Shown: piece after piece, positions 39,956 through 41,969 of the stretch
Numbering within the stretch: the first letter of the stretch is position 1
Layout of the letters: the number at the start of each line of letters is the position of its first letter
Origin: Mogibacterium timidum ATCC 33093
GTDB taxonomy: Bacteria; Bacillota; Clostridia; Peptostreptococcales; Anaerovoracaceae
NCBI RefSeq assembly: GCF_000525775.1
Contig: NZ_JALU01000013.1
Span: 1-41,969, forward strand
Direction: 5' to 3'
DNA length: 41,969 nucleotides
Position numbers and translations under genes: made by a program
The notes under the pieces: generated by a model
The model's input: only the letters and a program-made list of their open reading frames with translations
Database searches by the model: none
What the model was told of the DNA's origin: nothing

Positions 39956-41673
39956 TGAAAAATAAATTGCAGAGATATTTCTCGCTTACCGACACCGGCA
40001 TAGATAATATGATGAGAGCGGCTCGAGCGTCGTTTTGTAAATATGTGACGTTCTTGATGCCGCCTGTTCTTGTATTCGTTTTTCTTAATGATTTGATATC
40101 GGGAAAGCTTAAGTCACCTTCCTATTATATCGGGATGCTAGTGGCGATAGCGATTGTGATGTACCTGCTTACAGCTAGGGAATATAGACTCACATACGAT
40201 GTTACGTACGAGGAAAGCACCAATCTCAGAATAGAACTAGCTAAAAAGATTAAGGAACTGCCTCTTTCGTATTTTTCTACCCACAATCTGTCAGACCTGT
40301 CTCAGACAGTTATGATGGATGTTAGCAATATTGAAATGGCTATATCTCACGCCGTTCCGGAAAGCTTAGGGTTTGCAGCTTTTTTTATCATAATAACCGT
40401 AATGATGTGTATCGGGAATCTTATTCTAGGTCTTGCAGTGACACTCCCTATCTGGTTCGGGTTTGCTTTTTTGTTCATGACCAGGAATCTGCAAACAAAA
40501 AAGGTCAAGGTATATTACAAGAAATTGCTTGAGAACGCAAACTCATTCCAGAATGCATTTGAAATGCAGCAGGAGATTAAAAGCTATTCGATGCAGAATG
40601 AAATCAGAGACGATGTTATATCAAAGCTTGATAATACGGAGAAAATTCACATCGCAGCGGAATTTACAATGGCGATTAACAGTTCGATAATACGGGTTAT
40701 TCCGCTGTTGGGGCCTGTATTGGTAGCAACTATAGGAGCGGCATTATTTGCAAATGGGAGCATAAGTCTTCTGTACTACGTAGGATATCTGATGGCGGTA
40801 ACGACGATTTCTCATCAGTACGCAGCTCTTGCCGAGTTCATTATGACGATGTTTTTCTTTGAGGACAGCTTCGGCCGAATCAGAGGACTAATGGATGAGG
40901 ATGTGCAGACAGGAGCTGATAAAGCGATAAACAGCTATGATATCTGCTTTAAGGATGTGGAATTTCAATATGGCGACAATAAGGTTATAAACGGAATAAG
41001 TTTCAAGGCTGATCAAAATGCCGTTACAGCAATAGTTGGACCTTCCGGCTGTGGTAAGACCACTATATTGAGGCTTCTCTCTCGTTTATACGATTACGAT
41101 AAAGGCAAGATAACAGTTGGTGGCGAAGACATCAAGGCTATTAGTACAGCATCTCTATTTAATAAGATATCAATTGTGTTCCAAAATGTTGAGCTCTTTA
41201 ACACAAGCGTCATGGAGAATATCAGACTGGGCAGAAAGGATGCTACTGATGAAGAGGTGCTGGAAGCTGCGAGGTTCGCAAATGTGGATGAGATAGCTTC
41301 AAAGCTTCCGAATGGATATGCGACTATAATAGGAGAAAACGGTTCAAAGCTATCCGGGGGTGAGCGACAGCGCATCTCCATAGCAAGAGCTTTTCTGAAG
41401 AATTCGCCTATAATATTGCTTGATGAAATATCCGCTTCGCTTGATGTGGAAAATGAGATGGAGATTCAGAGCAGCATAAACAGGCTGATCAAGGATAAAA
41501 CTGTAATTGTAGTATCTCACCGAATGAAATCAATAGAGAAGGCTAATAAAATTATAGTTATTGATGATGGGCGTGTAGTTGGTTCAGGCAGTCACGAGGA
41601 GCTCATGAAGAGCTCGGAGCTGTACGGTGCTATGGTTAGAAAGTCACATCTGACGGAAGATTATCTGTATTAA
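39955..41673 (+). CDS. ABC transporter, fused permease-ATPase, subunit 2
   Basis: Partner half-transporter of 572 residues. Six spans (about 30-310) precede an ATPase domain with Walker A GPSGCGKTTIL at about 361, Q-loop VFQNVELF, signature LSGGERQRISIARA at about 465, Walker B IILLDEISASLDVENE and switch VSHRMKSI. Both ATP sites of the heterodimer keep the catalytic glutamate, so neither looks degenerate. The start is ATG 39955, overlapping the previous stop, with GGAGG (39942-39946) inside the upstream gene; the frame's earlier ATG 39940 has no such site. Confidence 0.9.
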   Translation: MKNKLQRYFSLTDTGIDNMMRAARASFCKYVTFLMPPVLVFVFLNDLISGKLKSPSYYIGMLVAIAIVMYLLTAREYRLTYDVTYEESTNLRIELAKKIKELPLSYFSTHNLSDLSQTVMMDVSNIEMAISHAVPESLGFAAFFIIITVMMCIGNLILGLAVTLPIWFGFAFLFMTRNLQTKKVKVYYKKLLENANSFQNAFEMQQEIKSYSMQNEIRDDVISKLDNTEKIHIAAEFTMAINSSIIRVIPLLGPVLVATIGAALFANGSISLLYYVGYLMAVTTISHQYAALAEFIMTMFFFEDSFGRIRGLMDEDVQTGADKAINSYDICFKDVEFQYGDNKVINGISFKADQNAVTAIVGPSGCGKTTILRLLSRLYDYDKGKITVGGEDIKAISTASLFNKISIVFQNVELFNTSVMENIRLGRKDATDEEVLEAARFANVDEIASKLPNGYATIIGENGSKLSGGERQRISIARAFLKNSPIILLDEISASLDVENEMEIQSSINRLIKDKTVIVVSHRMKSIEKANKIIVIDDGRVVGSGSHEELMKSSELYGAMVRKSHLTEDYLY

Positions 41674-41894
41674 AGCAGTGGTGAATAGCAGCTGTGACAC
41701 AGCCGATTCCTGTTTAGATCAGATTTTAGGGATAAGACCCGGAACCGTGTGAAATGCCGCTGTGGATAACAAAACGGCATCTGACGTTCGGTATACTCGG
41801 TATATAAGCATTGGCTAAAAGGTATAGCACAGGTATTCAAGAAGATGCCAAGCTGCGATGTAAAAAGCGGCTTATAGGACAAAAAACGTGTTAC
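41674..41894. other. Gene-free stretch after the ABC pair
   Basis: About 220 bases with no start-supported frame. A minus-strand frame of 70 codons (41670-41882) has no binding site and low-complexity composition. No clear promoter for a gene beyond the window is visible. Confidence 0.45.
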
Positions 41895-41938
41895 AAAACC
41901 GCTATAGCCATTGAAATTTCAATGGCTATAGCGGTTTT
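41895..41938. terminator. 44-bp perfect palindrome, two-way terminator
   Basis: Positions 41895-41916 are the exact reverse complement of 41917-41938, with no spacer (centre GAAATTTC). The outer ends are AAAA and TTTT, and ATCTTTTTT follows. It should end the ABC transcript and any transcript coming from the right. Confidence 0.88.
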
Positions 41939-41969
41939 ATCTTTTTTGAAAGAAGATAGAGGGTGGACA

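Overview
The window looks like chromosomal DNA of an anaerobic, low-to-mid GC Gram-positive bacterium of class Clostridia. Gene order and protein style suggest the Family XIII / Anaerovoracaceae group (Mogibacterium-like). This is an inference from three things: ylxM-ffh-rpsP-khpA-rimM-trmD and sepF-yggT-divIVA-lspA-rluD synteny, a clostridial RqcH, and many amino-acid carriers with no sugar uptake genes. No phage, insertion sequence, CRISPR array or tRNA gene was seen.

Layout. Positions 1-72 are the 3' end of a 5S rRNA. An AbrB-type regulator with an ABC-2 exporter follows (478-2076), preceded by five 9-bp tandem repeats. A GntR+RCK_C regulator of BusR type is divergent from an APC amino-acid permease (2395-4827), with an inverted repeat placed over the permease promoter. 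At 4900-5271 lies what I think is the most novel element: an apparently independent non-coding RNA with five GGAGG-bearing modules spaced 57-58 nt, ending in a perfect terminator. The descending arm of that terminator supplies the -35 box of the next gene, ylxM, which appears to be transcribed leaderless.

Positions 5293-18157 are core housekeeping: the SRP genes, ribosome maturation and tRNA methylation, a HlyD-like protein with PLP homeostasis protein YggS, the septum proteins SepF/YggT/DivIVA, lspA and rluD, rqcH on the minus strand, then yicC-gmk-rpoZ. An AroE-AroK fusion follows (18268-19767).

Positions 19943-28199 carry amino-acid and ion traffic: an NSS symporter, an amino-acid ABC importer lacking a local ATPase gene, an aminotransferase, an FlK-like thioesterase, a cation diffusion facilitator, an ArsB/NhaD-type permease and an unknown 169-aa protein. 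uvrB and uvrA (28270-33216) are separated by a pair of near-identical 26-bp repeats. The right end has an AGCS symporter, a membrane-anchored XRE regulator, BrnQ, and a two-subunit ABC exporter-fold transporter with a CTAAC/GTTAG operator. A 44-bp perfect palindrome that should act as a two-way terminator closes the window.

How it fits together. Five secondary amino-acid carriers (APC, NSS, AGCS, LIVCS/BrnQ, plus the ABC importer) and an aminotransferase suggest amino-acid fermentation. The central block couples protein targeting, ribosome assembly, ribosome rescue and division. All promoter, operator and RNA-structure calls are read by eye from sequence and are untested.
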